From JAPLXD01 sp041662765 (GTDB lineage: Bacteria > Patescibacteriota > Minisyncoccia > Moranbacterales > UBA11712), in the NCBI GenBank assembly GCA_041662765.1, contig JBAZRT010000008.1, positions 1 through 21,104 on the forward strand: a stretch of DNA of 21,104 nucleotides, in the 5' to 3' direction. Shown piece by piece: positions 13,286-20,669 of this stretch; the stretch's first letter is position 1, and each line of letters opens with the position of its first letter. The translations under genes were made by a program, and so were the position numbers. The notes beneath the pieces were generated by a model. It was not told the origin of the DNA, did not search any database, and was given only the letters and a program-made list of their open reading frames with translations.

Positions 13286-15118
13286 ATGCTCCTAACTCTT
13301 ATCGTTACACAACAATGTAACTTGTCTTGCTCTTATTGCCCTATTTTGAAGAAGCAGGGTTTTATGGGAGAAAAAATAGCCCTGAAGGCTATTGATTTTT
13401 ATTTGGATTCTCTTGGGAGTTTTTCAGGAAAAAACAAAATAAAGTTATTTGGCGGAGAACCCTTGTTGAACATTCCATTGATAAAAAAAATAATCACTTA
13501 TATCCGGAAGAAAAACAGTTCTGTCAAAATTGATTTGACTACGAACGGATTTTTTCTGGATGCCGACTTATTGGTATGGCTCAAAAGGCACAAAGTTGAT
13601 TTGACCGTTAGCATCGACGGAGATTTTGAAACCCAATCCCAAAACAGACCAGGCATTGATAAGAAAAAATATGATCATATTTTTGAAAGTCTAGAACCTT
13701 TTTTAAAAGAAACAATTTTTAGTGTAGTTATCGCGCCAAACAACGTAGATCGCTTGGTAAAAAATATTCTTTATCTTTATAAAACAGGTGTCCGGAAATT
13801 CAACCTGCTGCCTGCGGCCTATGTTTTATGGGATGACCATAAGATAAAAATGTTAAAAAGCCAGTTGGACGTGCTGTCTTTTTTTGTTCGGAAAAATAAG
13901 GATATTTATTTAAAAAATCGCGACAGGACCGGAGATTTATTTTTCTTGAATACCGGATTGGTCATCGATATAAAGGGGGATATTTTCTTATCAGACGCTG
14001 TGATGCTAAAGGAATTCCAGAAAAAAAAGGATGCCCTTTACGTGAATAACGTTGATAAGGTGGAATCTTTTGATTTTGCCAAGCCAAAGGAAATGCAATC
14101 CAGGATAAAAGAGCTTCCCGAACTGATAAACCGCTCCACAAAAAGCAATTTGATAAAATCAAATGAATCTGTTGATGATATTTTGGGTAATTTCATATTT
14201 GAGCTAAATGAAGAAGAAGAGGATAGAAAAGTAGTTGATATCAAAATAGGCTACCAATGTAACAATGACTGCTTGTTTTGCGCGCAGGGCGGCAAGCGCG
14301 AGAAATGTTCATTTCGGAAAAAAGAAACAATAGAAAAAGAATTGAGGGATACCAGAAAAACTCACTCATCCGTAGTCTTCACGGGAGGAGAGCCGACTCT
14401 GCATCCCTATTTTCTCGATCTGGTCGGATTTGCTAAGGGGCTAAATTACGAAAGCATACAAATCCAGTCGAACGGCAGGATGTTTTGTTATAAAGATTTT
14501 TGTATAAAATCAATTCAACGAGGTGCCAGCGAATTTTCTCCTTCCCTGCATGGCCACAAGGCTGAACTTCATGATTTTTTGACTTCCGCTCCTGGAAGTT
14601 TCAAACAGACCGTTCAGGGAATAAAAAACTTAAAAGCTTTGGGGCAAAGGGTTATAACAAATTCCGTTGTGACTTCAAAAAATTATAAACATCTGCCGGA
14701 GTTAGCTGAGTTATTGATTTCTCTGGGCGTCGATCAGTATCAATTTGCGTTTGTTCATATAGTGGGAACGGCTGGAAAAAACAGAAAATGGATTGTTCCC
14801 AAGAAATCTGATGTTATGCCTTACATCAAAAAGGGGATAGATCTGGGAAAAAAAGCGGGAAGAGGTGTCATGACAGAAGCTATACCTTATTGTCTGATGA
14901 AAGGCTATGAAGATTGTATTGCCGAAAGGATTATACCAGATGCGAAAGTGATCGAAAGAAAGCTTACCGTTGAAAGTTTTACTCATTATCGCCAGAATTA
15001 TGGGAAAGCGAAGGGAGAAAAATGTGGAAAATGTGTCTATAATAACATCTGTGAGGGTCCATGGCGGGAATATCCTGAACTTTTTGGATGGTCTGAATTC
15101 AAACCGATTCTGAATTAA
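13286..15118 (+). CDS. Protein with two radical SAM domains (610 aa)
   Basis: The first radical SAM domain (about residues 1-260) has Cys11-X3-Cys15-X2-Cys18 and FGGEPLLN near 61. Its later part NTGLVIDIKGDIFLSDAVML has the spacing of a SPASM lead-in but no cysteine. Indeed no further Cys occurs until residue 325, so this half seems to have lost any auxiliary cluster. After an acidic linker (near 295-315), the second domain has Cys325-X3-Cys329-X2-Cys332, GGEPT at about 367-371, then the FSPSLHGHKAELHDFLT segment, IPYC and a final CGKCVYNNICEG (CX2CX5C). The second domain is clearly related to the genes at 17018 and 16129. It starts three bases after the repeat peptide gene. Fusion suggests that two radical steps or a heterodimer-like arrangement act on the peptide. 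Confidence 0.88.
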   Translation: MLLTLIVTQQCNLSCSYCPILKKQGFMGEKIALKAIDFYLDSLGSFSGKNKIKLFGGEPLLNIPLIKKIITYIRKKNSSVKIDLTTNGFFLDADLLVWLKRHKVDLTVSIDGDFETQSQNRPGIDKKKYDHIFESLEPFLKETIFSVVIAPNNVDRLVKNILYLYKTGVRKFNLLPAAYVLWDDHKIKMLKSQLDVLSFFVRKNKDIYLKNRDRTGDLFFLNTGLVIDIKGDIFLSDAVMLKEFQKKKDALYVNNVDKVESFDFAKPKEMQSRIKELPELINRSTKSNLIKSNESVDDILGNFIFELNEEEEDRKVVDIKIGYQCNNDCLFCAQGGKREKCSFRKKETIEKELRDTRKTHSSVVFTGGEPTLHPYFLDLVGFAKGLNYESIQIQSNGRMFCYKDFCIKSIQRGASEFSPSLHGHKAELHDFLTSAPGSFKQTVQGIKNLKALGQRVITNSVVTSKNYKHLPELAELLISLGVDQYQFAFVHIVGTAGKNRKWIVPKKSDVMPYIKKGIDLGKKAGRGVMTEAIPYCLMKGYEDCIAERIIPDAKVIERKLTVESFTHYRQNYGKAKGEKCGKCVYNNICEGPWREYPELFGWSEFKPILN

Positions 15119-15168
15119 GTATTAATGCAGCTTGGTTCATTGCGAGAGAAAATATAAAATTACTTCTT

Positions 15169-16116
15169 ATGTATGATAATCTGCCCTCGTATTTTAGCCA
15201 AAGGTACGATCCATTTTGTGGCTCTTTGCCGGATATAGTTGCGGTTATCGCAGGAATAAAGCCTTTGGCGGAATTGAGCCTTTCTCCCGGAAAAGAAGAG
15301 TCATACCAAAATTTCATCAAATTTATTGGGAAGTTCGGTGTTCACTCGGTTAAATACCAATTCGAGACTGAACGCAAAAAGAATATTCATTGCAAAAAAA
15401 AAGGCAAAGGGGTGCTCACTCGTGTTTATTTGTCAAAGTCTAAGAAGATTTTAGATGCCTATCGTTTCGGTGATCCAGAAATTAGTCTTGGAGATGTAAG
15501 TCGGCCTCCAAAGGGGAAAATAGCGGCGTTGCAAAGATTTGCAATTGATTTGGGGTATCCGAATTGCTGCGTAAAAAGTTATCTTGAAAATGGCCAACTT
15601 AATAAGATTTCTTCATATAGCAGATTGCCACAGGGCAATAGGGCGCCTTTTTACTATAATAATTTTCTGCATTCAATTTCAAATTATTATTTAAGTTTTC
15701 ATTCTCCATGCAGCTTCAATTGTCAAAAGACGAAGGTTTACAACAAAAAGATATTCAATGCCATAAAAAAAAATGAACCAGAATTTTCTGAGCGCTTGCG
15801 GCAAATACTGACGATGCCGATAATTATATGGTACAACAAAAGCAATTTTCCCCTTGACGACAGAATAATTGTTTTATTCGATGGATATATCGCAAAAAAT
15901 ACAATATCTTATTCCAAGTGCCATATCCTGAAGACTGATTATCCAAATAATGAGATGTTCAGCGAAAGTATTCCCAAAGACTTGATTTATTTGAGAGCTG
16001 GAAATAAGCTAGTAAATACGAAGCTTAGAGTCTACGTGTATAAAGAAGAAAAATTGATGCATGTGATCAGAAAACAGTCAAGTTTTCATGGATTGCTATT
16101 CAATTTTCATGCTTAA
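15169..16116 (+). CDS. DUF483-like protein (315 aa)
   Basis: The middle section reads FAIDLGYPNCCVKSYLENG (about residues 124-142), then NNFLHSISNYYLSFHSPCSFNCQK (about 164-187). GYPxCCV together with a His-rich SPCSxxC element is the mark I associate with DUF483 proteins, whose function is unknown. The four conserved cysteines could bind a metal. A DUF483 protein within a radical SAM peptide locus is noteworthy. The N-terminal 120 residues and the last 110 residues, with KCHILKT and several aromatic strands, are not assigned. It starts 50 bases after the double radical SAM gene and ends 12 bases before the HxsC-like gene, so it belongs to the operon. The family call is by recall only. Confidence 0.55.
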   Translation: MYDNLPSYFSQRYDPFCGSLPDIVAVIAGIKPLAELSLSPGKEESYQNFIKFIGKFGVHSVKYQFETERKKNIHCKKKGKGVLTRVYLSKSKKILDAYRFGDPEISLGDVSRPPKGKIAALQRFAIDLGYPNCCVKSYLENGQLNKISSYSRLPQGNRAPFYYNNFLHSISNYYLSFHSPCSFNCQKTKVYNKKIFNAIKKNEPEFSERLRQILTMPIIIWYNKSNFPLDDRIIVLFDGYIAKNTISYSKCHILKTDYPNNEMFSESIPKDLIYLRAGNKLVNTKLRVYVYKEEKLMHVIRKQSSFHGLLFNFHA

Positions 16117-16128
16117 GGCTGATTCTAT

Positions 16129-17046
16129 ATGCAAATGGTAATTCCTTTTTGGAAAAATTGTAACAACAAATGCGTGATGTGCACCAATCCTGCCGGGATT
16201 GCGCCGGACAAAACCGGCTATTTCAGTTTTGTTTTGCTGAAAAAATATATAGACAGTAAGAAGAAACACAAATCGGCAGTAGATATCATTTATTTGACAG
16301 GCGGTGAACCGACAATCCGTCCCGATTTTTTTGATTCAGTTGCCTACATATCCAAATCATTCCCCTTGGTTCGGGTATGTGTTATGAGCAATGGCCGTCG
16401 CTTTTTTTATCCTGATTTTACGAAAAAATGCTTGTCTTTTCCAAACATAGAGTTCATTATTCCGATTCATGGATGGGACGCGAAAAGCCATGATGCGGTT
16501 TCAGGAGTTCCCGGAAGTTTTGCGCAAACCATAGGAGGCCTGAAAAATATTTTAGCCTTCAGACATCCAAGCCAGCAAATAGAAATAAGAGTGATAATAC
16601 ACAGGATCAATTACAAAAAATTGAATAAAATTTTTGATTTTATACAAAAAAAAATGCCTTCGGTGGAAAGGGTAGTAGCCATCTTTGCGGAGTATGAGGG
16701 ACAAGCAATAAAAAATTATAAATCAATTTCCCTAAGCCATAAAAAATTCTATCCAGAGTTTAGGCGGCTTAGAAAATATCTGAATAAATTCAAGGAAATC
16801 AGATTTTATCATTTTCCTCTTTGCACTATACCGAAGGAATTTTGGCCCTATACATGGCGGACATTGGAGAAAGATGAGATTTGTTTTCCCAAGAAATGTG
16901 TCGGTTGCTCGGTAAAAAAAATCTGTCTAGGAGTGCACAAAAATTACTCTAAGCTATTTGGAGATAAGGAACTCGAACCGATAAAGGAGACTGTTCCTTT
17001 GAAATTATCTAATAATTATGATCATCCAATTGAAGACGTTGAATAA
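16129..17046 (+). CDS. hxsC: HxsC-like radical SAM protein (305 aa)
   Basis: HxsC is the second maturase of His-Xaa-Ser systems. Visible features are Cys11-X3-Cys15-X2-Cys18 (KNCNNKCVMC), GGEPT at 58-62, SNGRRFFYPDF near 86, then the HxsC-like phrase IEFIIPIHGWDAKSHDAVSG with PGSFAQTIGGLKNIL and VRVIIHRINYKKL. Near the end come FPLCTIPKEFWPY and CVGCSVKKICLG (CX2CX5C). The PLC plus terminal three-cysteine group could bind an auxiliary cluster. Of all the radical SAM genes here this one resembles HxsC best in order and length, but the neighbours share most of these elements. Its 3' end overlaps the start of the next gene by 29 bases, or abuts it if the next starts at GTG 17048. Confidence 0.7.
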   Translation: MQMVIPFWKNCNNKCVMCTNPAGIAPDKTGYFSFVLLKKYIDSKKKHKSAVDIIYLTGGEPTIRPDFFDSVAYISKSFPLVRVCVMSNGRRFFYPDFTKKCLSFPNIEFIIPIHGWDAKSHDAVSGVPGSFAQTIGGLKNILAFRHPSQQIEIRVIIHRINYKKLNKIFDFIQKKMPSVERVVAIFAEYEGQAIKNYKSISLSHKKFYPEFRRLRKYLNKFKEIRFYHFPLCTIPKEFWPYTWRTLEKDEICFPKKCVGCSVKKICLGVHKNYSKLFGDKELEPIKETVPLKLSNNYDHPIEDVE

Positions 17047-17971
17047 GGTGCAGAAAAAAATTAAAAAGGCCGTAATTATAGCCGGATATCAATGCAACAA
17101 TAAATGCCAGTTTTGCACGAGTAGCGCCAAGCGAGATATCCTTGCCAAAAGTACGCGCCAGATAATGGCTGAAATGATTTCATTGAGGAAGAAAGCATTC
17201 ACTTATCTGGAAATCATTGGAGGCGAGGCAACTATAAGGCCCGATATTATTGAATTGATTGGTTTTGCTCGGCATTTGAAATTCAAGCAAATTGTGATGG
17301 CAACAAACGGCCGAATTTTTTCTTATAAAGATTTTTCCAGAAAAATTGTAGAAGCGGGTTTGAGCCATTTGATATTTTCTATTCATGGACACAATTCCCG
17401 TTTACATGATTCCTTGACTTGCAGCCCCGGAAGTTTCGAACAATTGATGGCTGGAGTAAAAAATATTAGAGATTTGGGACTGGAAATAAGTACAAATACC
17501 ACTATAGTAAAGCAAAACTACCGTCATTTGTCTCAAATAGGGAAGTTTCTCCTGGAAATAGGATCCAAGAATGCAGAGTTCATCTTTGTTGATCCAACGC
17601 ATGGCGCCGTGAAGGAGAACTTCCTTCATTTTGTGCCCAAAATTTCGGTCGCCGCGCCTTATATAAAGAAATGCCTGGACCTCGGAAAAAATAAAAATAT
17701 CCATTGGCATGTTCGTTATGTGCCCTTGTGCTATTTCTCCGATTACGTCGATCAAATAAGCGAACTGAAAGAGTCGGTCACTTTCCACACTGAACATCTT
17801 GCTCCAGATTTCGTTAACAACAACGTCACTGATGCCAGAAGAACAATAGCCAGGACAAAAACGGAAAAATGCGAAGGCTGCGCTTTATATGATATTTGTG
17901 AAGGCATTTGGAATGTGTATTTGGAACATTATGGAGATAAGGAATTGAATCCGATACAAAAGACCTCCTAA
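17018..17971 (+). CDS. Radical SAM protein, paralogue of the second half of the 610-aa protein
   Basis: The cluster motif is Cys26-X3-Cys30-X2-Cys33, and GGEAT replaces the usual GGEPT at 68-72. The segments ATNGRIFSYKDFSRKIVEAG, FSIHGHNSRLHDSLTCSPGS, TTIVKQNYRHLSQI and VPLCYF, then CEGCALYDICEGIWNVY, align in order with residues about 380-600 of the double-domain protein. It is therefore probably a duplicate of that half. The ATG at 17018 lies inside the preceding gene; a GTG at 17048 directly after that gene's stop is an alternative start, giving a protein ten residues shorter. It belongs to the same operon and is inferred to act on the His-Gly-Ser peptide or an intermediate. Confidence 0.82.
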   Translation: MIIQLKTLNKVQKKIKKAVIIAGYQCNNKCQFCTSSAKRDILAKSTRQIMAEMISLRKKAFTYLEIIGGEATIRPDIIELIGFARHLKFKQIVMATNGRIFSYKDFSRKIVEAGLSHLIFSIHGHNSRLHDSLTCSPGSFEQLMAGVKNIRDLGLEISTNTTIVKQNYRHLSQIGKFLLEIGSKNAEFIFVDPTHGAVKENFLHFVPKISVAAPYIKKCLDLGKNKNIHWHVRYVPLCYFSDYVDQISELKESVTFHTEHLAPDFVNNNVTDARRTIARTKTEKCEGCALYDICEGIWNVYLEHYGDKELNPIQKTS

Positions 17972-18019
17972 TCATCATTTTATTAAGCGAATAAAAAAAG
18001 CCTTAGTTCCAAAAACATT

Positions 18020-18868
18020 ATGCTTTTACCGATAACGAAAAAATGCAATCAGAAATGTCTTTTTTGCTCGGTCGGGAATTGGAGCGACCTCGTTAAGCTT
18101 CCAAACAGCAGGGATTTTTTGAAATGGATTATATATCAAACCAAGGATAAATTGGTAATTTCGGGCGGTGAACCCACATTGTCGCCGAATTTTTTTTGGG
18201 CGATAAGATATGCGCGCCAAGGGCAGATTCCTGTTGAAGTACAAACCAATGCTTTGACTTTTTCTGAAAAAAGTTTTGCGGATAGAGTCATTGAGGAGGG
18301 AGTTGATTCCTTCAGCGTAAATTTCCCTTCGCATATTCCAAGAACAAACGATCAAATCACCAGAACGGGAGGATCTTTCAAAAAAAGGATGAAGGGGTTG
18401 GAAAATCTGGAAAAACACAATGCGAATATTCGCCTAACCCATGTTGTTTGCTCATTGAACTACAAAAACCTGGACGAAATGATTGAATTCGTCAAGAATA
18501 ATTTCTCAGAAAAAATACTTATTCAGTTCAGCTTTGTGAAGATTATGGGATTTGCAAAAAAAAATAAGCAGATACTGCTTACCTATAATGAGGTTTTGCC
18601 GTACTTCTTAGCGGCTCTTTCAAAGTGCGAAGAATTGGGCATAAATTTCATAGTCGATCATATGCCAATTTGCAACTTCAAAGATTATAAAGAACATCAT
18701 GTTGATTATGAGGCAATCAGTTCCGGAGAAAAACTGACGTATGCTCTGTACGAGAGGGAAAAGATAGACGATTGTTTCGGCTGCGATCTGTCTTCTTATT
18801 GCTGCGGAATCGAAAAAGATTATCTGAAATATTTCGGAAAAAGGAATGTAACAAATCTGGCCAAATAG
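18020..18868 (+). CDS. Radical SAM protein (282 aa)
   Basis: Short radical SAM enzyme with Cys9-X3-Cys13-X2-Cys16 only a few residues from the start, SGGEPTLSP at 48-56, QTNALTF, then VNFPSHIPRTNDQITRTGGS in the place of the SIHGH segment. The conserved IQFSFVKIMGFAKKN, VDHMPICNF and CFGCDLSSYCCG (CX2CX5C followed by CG) come next, ending DYLKYFGKRNVTN. It is closest to the unit at 19782-20669 (same KIMG, VDH and YFGK phrases), so the two are tandem duplicates. There is no Shine-Dalgarno sequence; it follows the previous gene by 48 bases. Confidence 0.82.
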   Translation: MLLPITKKCNQKCLFCSVGNWSDLVKLPNSRDFLKWIIYQTKDKLVISGGEPTLSPNFFWAIRYARQGQIPVEVQTNALTFSEKSFADRVIEEGVDSFSVNFPSHIPRTNDQITRTGGSFKKRMKGLENLEKHNANIRLTHVVCSLNYKNLDEMIEFVKNNFSEKILIQFSFVKIMGFAKKNKQILLTYNEVLPYFLAALSKCEELGINFIVDHMPICNFKDYKEHHVDYEAISSGEKLTYALYEREKIDDCFGCDLSSYCCGIEKDYLKYFGKRNVTNLAK

Positions 18869-18913
18869 CATGAGCAGATTGCCATTCAGCCGGTCAGCGC
18901 TTAGAATGAAAAT

Positions 18914-19781
18914 ATGAAAGAAACTGATACTCCAATTAACATTACGACAAAATGCAATCTGAAGTGCATTTTTTGTGCGCGGCCTGGAGGCAATTTTGAG
19001 GACTCAAAGGAAGAAATTATAAAGATAATAAACGACCAAAAAAACACTATTGCATTTGAGGGAGGAGAGCCAACTCTTTGTCCGGATTTGCTTGAGTGGA
19101 TCAGTTTGGCGAAAAAGGGCGGGACAAGGGAAATCATCTTGGTTACGAACGGCATATTGCTTTATAATCTTGAATACTGCCGCAAGCTTGTCGAAAAAGG
19201 CATAACGCTTTTCAACATAAATCTGCCAACTCATATCGAAAAATTGCACGACTCATTAACCGGCGTAAAGGGTGCGTTGAAGCCGAAGCTTCAAGCGATA
19301 AGAAATCTGATTTCCCTGGAACAAGGAGCCAAAACCAGATTGACCTTTGTCATCACGTCGAAAAACTATAAGACCTTGCCGGAATATGTAAAATTCGTCA
19401 AAAAAAATTTTCCAGAAATTTTCTATATTGCTTTAAATTTTATCAAGATTACCGGAAGGGTTGAAAAAAGGAAAGATCTGGTTCCTCGCCTCAGAGACAT
19501 TGCTCCCTATCTTGAGAAGACCCTGGAATATTGCCGGAAGAATAAGATCAGGATTTTGAGCGATGGATTGCCGCTTTGTTATCTGAAAGGATATGAAGAT
19601 CGAGCGATAGATGTCTATAAAATTGTCCATAAAAATCCAACTTTTTTGTGGGAAAAAGCAAAGTCGGCCAGATGCGGCAAGTGCGCTGTCAACATGCTGT
19701 GCTCGGGGGCGAGAAAAGATTANNNNNNNNNNGGATCTGTATGGAGACAAAGATATCAGGCCATTTCAAGAAAAAGAAAAA
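18914..19781 (+). CDS. Radical SAM protein, interrupted by assembly gap; likely first half of a fused pair
   Basis: Cys14-X3-Cys18-X2-Cys21, GGEPT at 50-54, TNGILLYNLEY, NLPTHIEKLHDSLTG, TFVITSKNYKTLPEYV, NFIKITGRVEKRK, LPLCYLKGYED and CGKCAVNMLCSGARKD give the same layout as its neighbours. Ten Ns follow ARKD. After them DLYGDKDIRPFQEKEK reads like the conserved end of this family (compare KLFGDKELEPI and HYGDKELNPI), so the true gap is probably only three bases. With that repair no stop codon separates this unit from the next radical SAM unit, and the two would form one protein of about 582 residues, comparable to the 610-residue double protein. The end given here marks the last codon before the second unit's first Met. 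Confidence 0.72.
19723..19732. other. Assembly gap (10 N) inside the tandem radical SAM genes
   Basis: Ten Ns of conventional length. Protein alignment with the neighbours (KNYSKLFGDK against KD-Y-x-D-LYGDK) needs only TA(T/C) plus NNG, that is three missing bases. Confidence 0.95.
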
Positions 19782-20669
19782 ATGAGAGTTATGGATAGGG
19801 CGCTAAAAAAATCAAGTGATTTCTTGATGCTGACTATAAATGAAGTCTGCAATTTGAACTGTCTCTTTTGCTCAGCGAAAGGAAGAAAAAAAGATACCGA
19901 TTTGGCCAGCGCCCAGTCGCTGCTCAACCAAGCGAGGAAGGGCCTGATTATCTCAGGAGGGGAGCCAACCCTGTCGAAGGATCTGTTTGAAACAATAGAG
20001 GAAGCGAAAAAAAGAGGTCTTACTGTCGAACTGCAAACAAACGGTACCAATCTTTATTATGATAATTTAACCGAACAGCTTGTTCGGGCGGGAGTGGACC
20101 TATTTAATGTCAATTTTCCTTCGCATAAAAATTCTGTGCATGACAGGCTGACTCAAACGAAAGGAATGCTGCCATTGAAAATAGCAGGATTAAAAAATTT
20201 GAGGTCTCTCAAGGCGAAGATCAGGCTAACGCACATTATTAATGGTCTAAACTATAGAGAATTGGAGGGGTTTGTCGATTTCGTAAGCAAAAATTTTCCT
20301 GACATAAAATACATCCAGTTCAGTTTTCTCAAAATTATGGGAGCTGCCAGGAAACATCCGGAGATAATAATCTCTTACGAACGGTCAAGCCCCTTTCTGC
20401 TGAAAGCCCTAAAAAAATGTATTCAGAATAAAATAAATTTTATTGTTGATCATATTCCTGCTTGTTATTTAGGAAGTTATAAACAATATCATATTGATTA
20501 TCAAAAAACTGATGAATTGAATAATAACAGCGATTCTTCTTATTCAACTTTTGAAAAGATAAAACTTGAGGCCTGCCAACGATGTTCTTTTGAAAGCCGA
20601 TGTTATGGAGTACGGAAAGATTATCTTGAGTATTTTGGCAAGAAAACCATAGTTAAACCTATCAAATAA
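19782..20669 (+). CDS. Radical SAM protein; likely second half of a fused pair
   Basis: Counting from the Met at 19782, the motif is Cys23-X3-Cys27-X2-Cys30, with SGGEPTLSK around 58-66, LQTNGTNLYYDN, VNFPSHKNSVHDRLTQTKG, RLTHIINGLNYRELEG and IQFSFLKIMGAARKH, then VDHIPACYL and CQRCSFESRCYG (CX2CX5C). It ends DYLEYFGKKTIVKPI. It is a close relative of the gene at 18020. The frame is open upstream through DLYGDKDIRP to the assembly gap, so the Met at 19782 may be internal to a fusion with the preceding unit rather than a real start. Its stop overlaps the start codon of the following PLP enzyme gene by one base, showing translational coupling. Confidence 0.8.
   Translation: MRVMDRALKKSSDFLMLTINEVCNLNCLFCSAKGRKKDTDLASAQSLLNQARKGLIISGGEPTLSKDLFETIEEAKKRGLTVELQTNGTNLYYDNLTEQLVRAGVDLFNVNFPSHKNSVHDRLTQTKGMLPLKIAGLKNLRSLKAKIRLTHIINGLNYRELEGFVDFVSKNFPDIKYIQFSFLKIMGAARKHPEIIISYERSSPFLLKALKKCIQNKINFIVDHIPACYLGSYKQYHIDYQKTDELNNNSDSSYSTFEKIKLEACQRCSFESRCYGVRKDYLEYFGKKTIVKPIK

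Noticed and set aside
17402..17797. 131-codon minus-strand frame
   Set aside because: It is antisense to a clear radical SAM gene and has no independent support.
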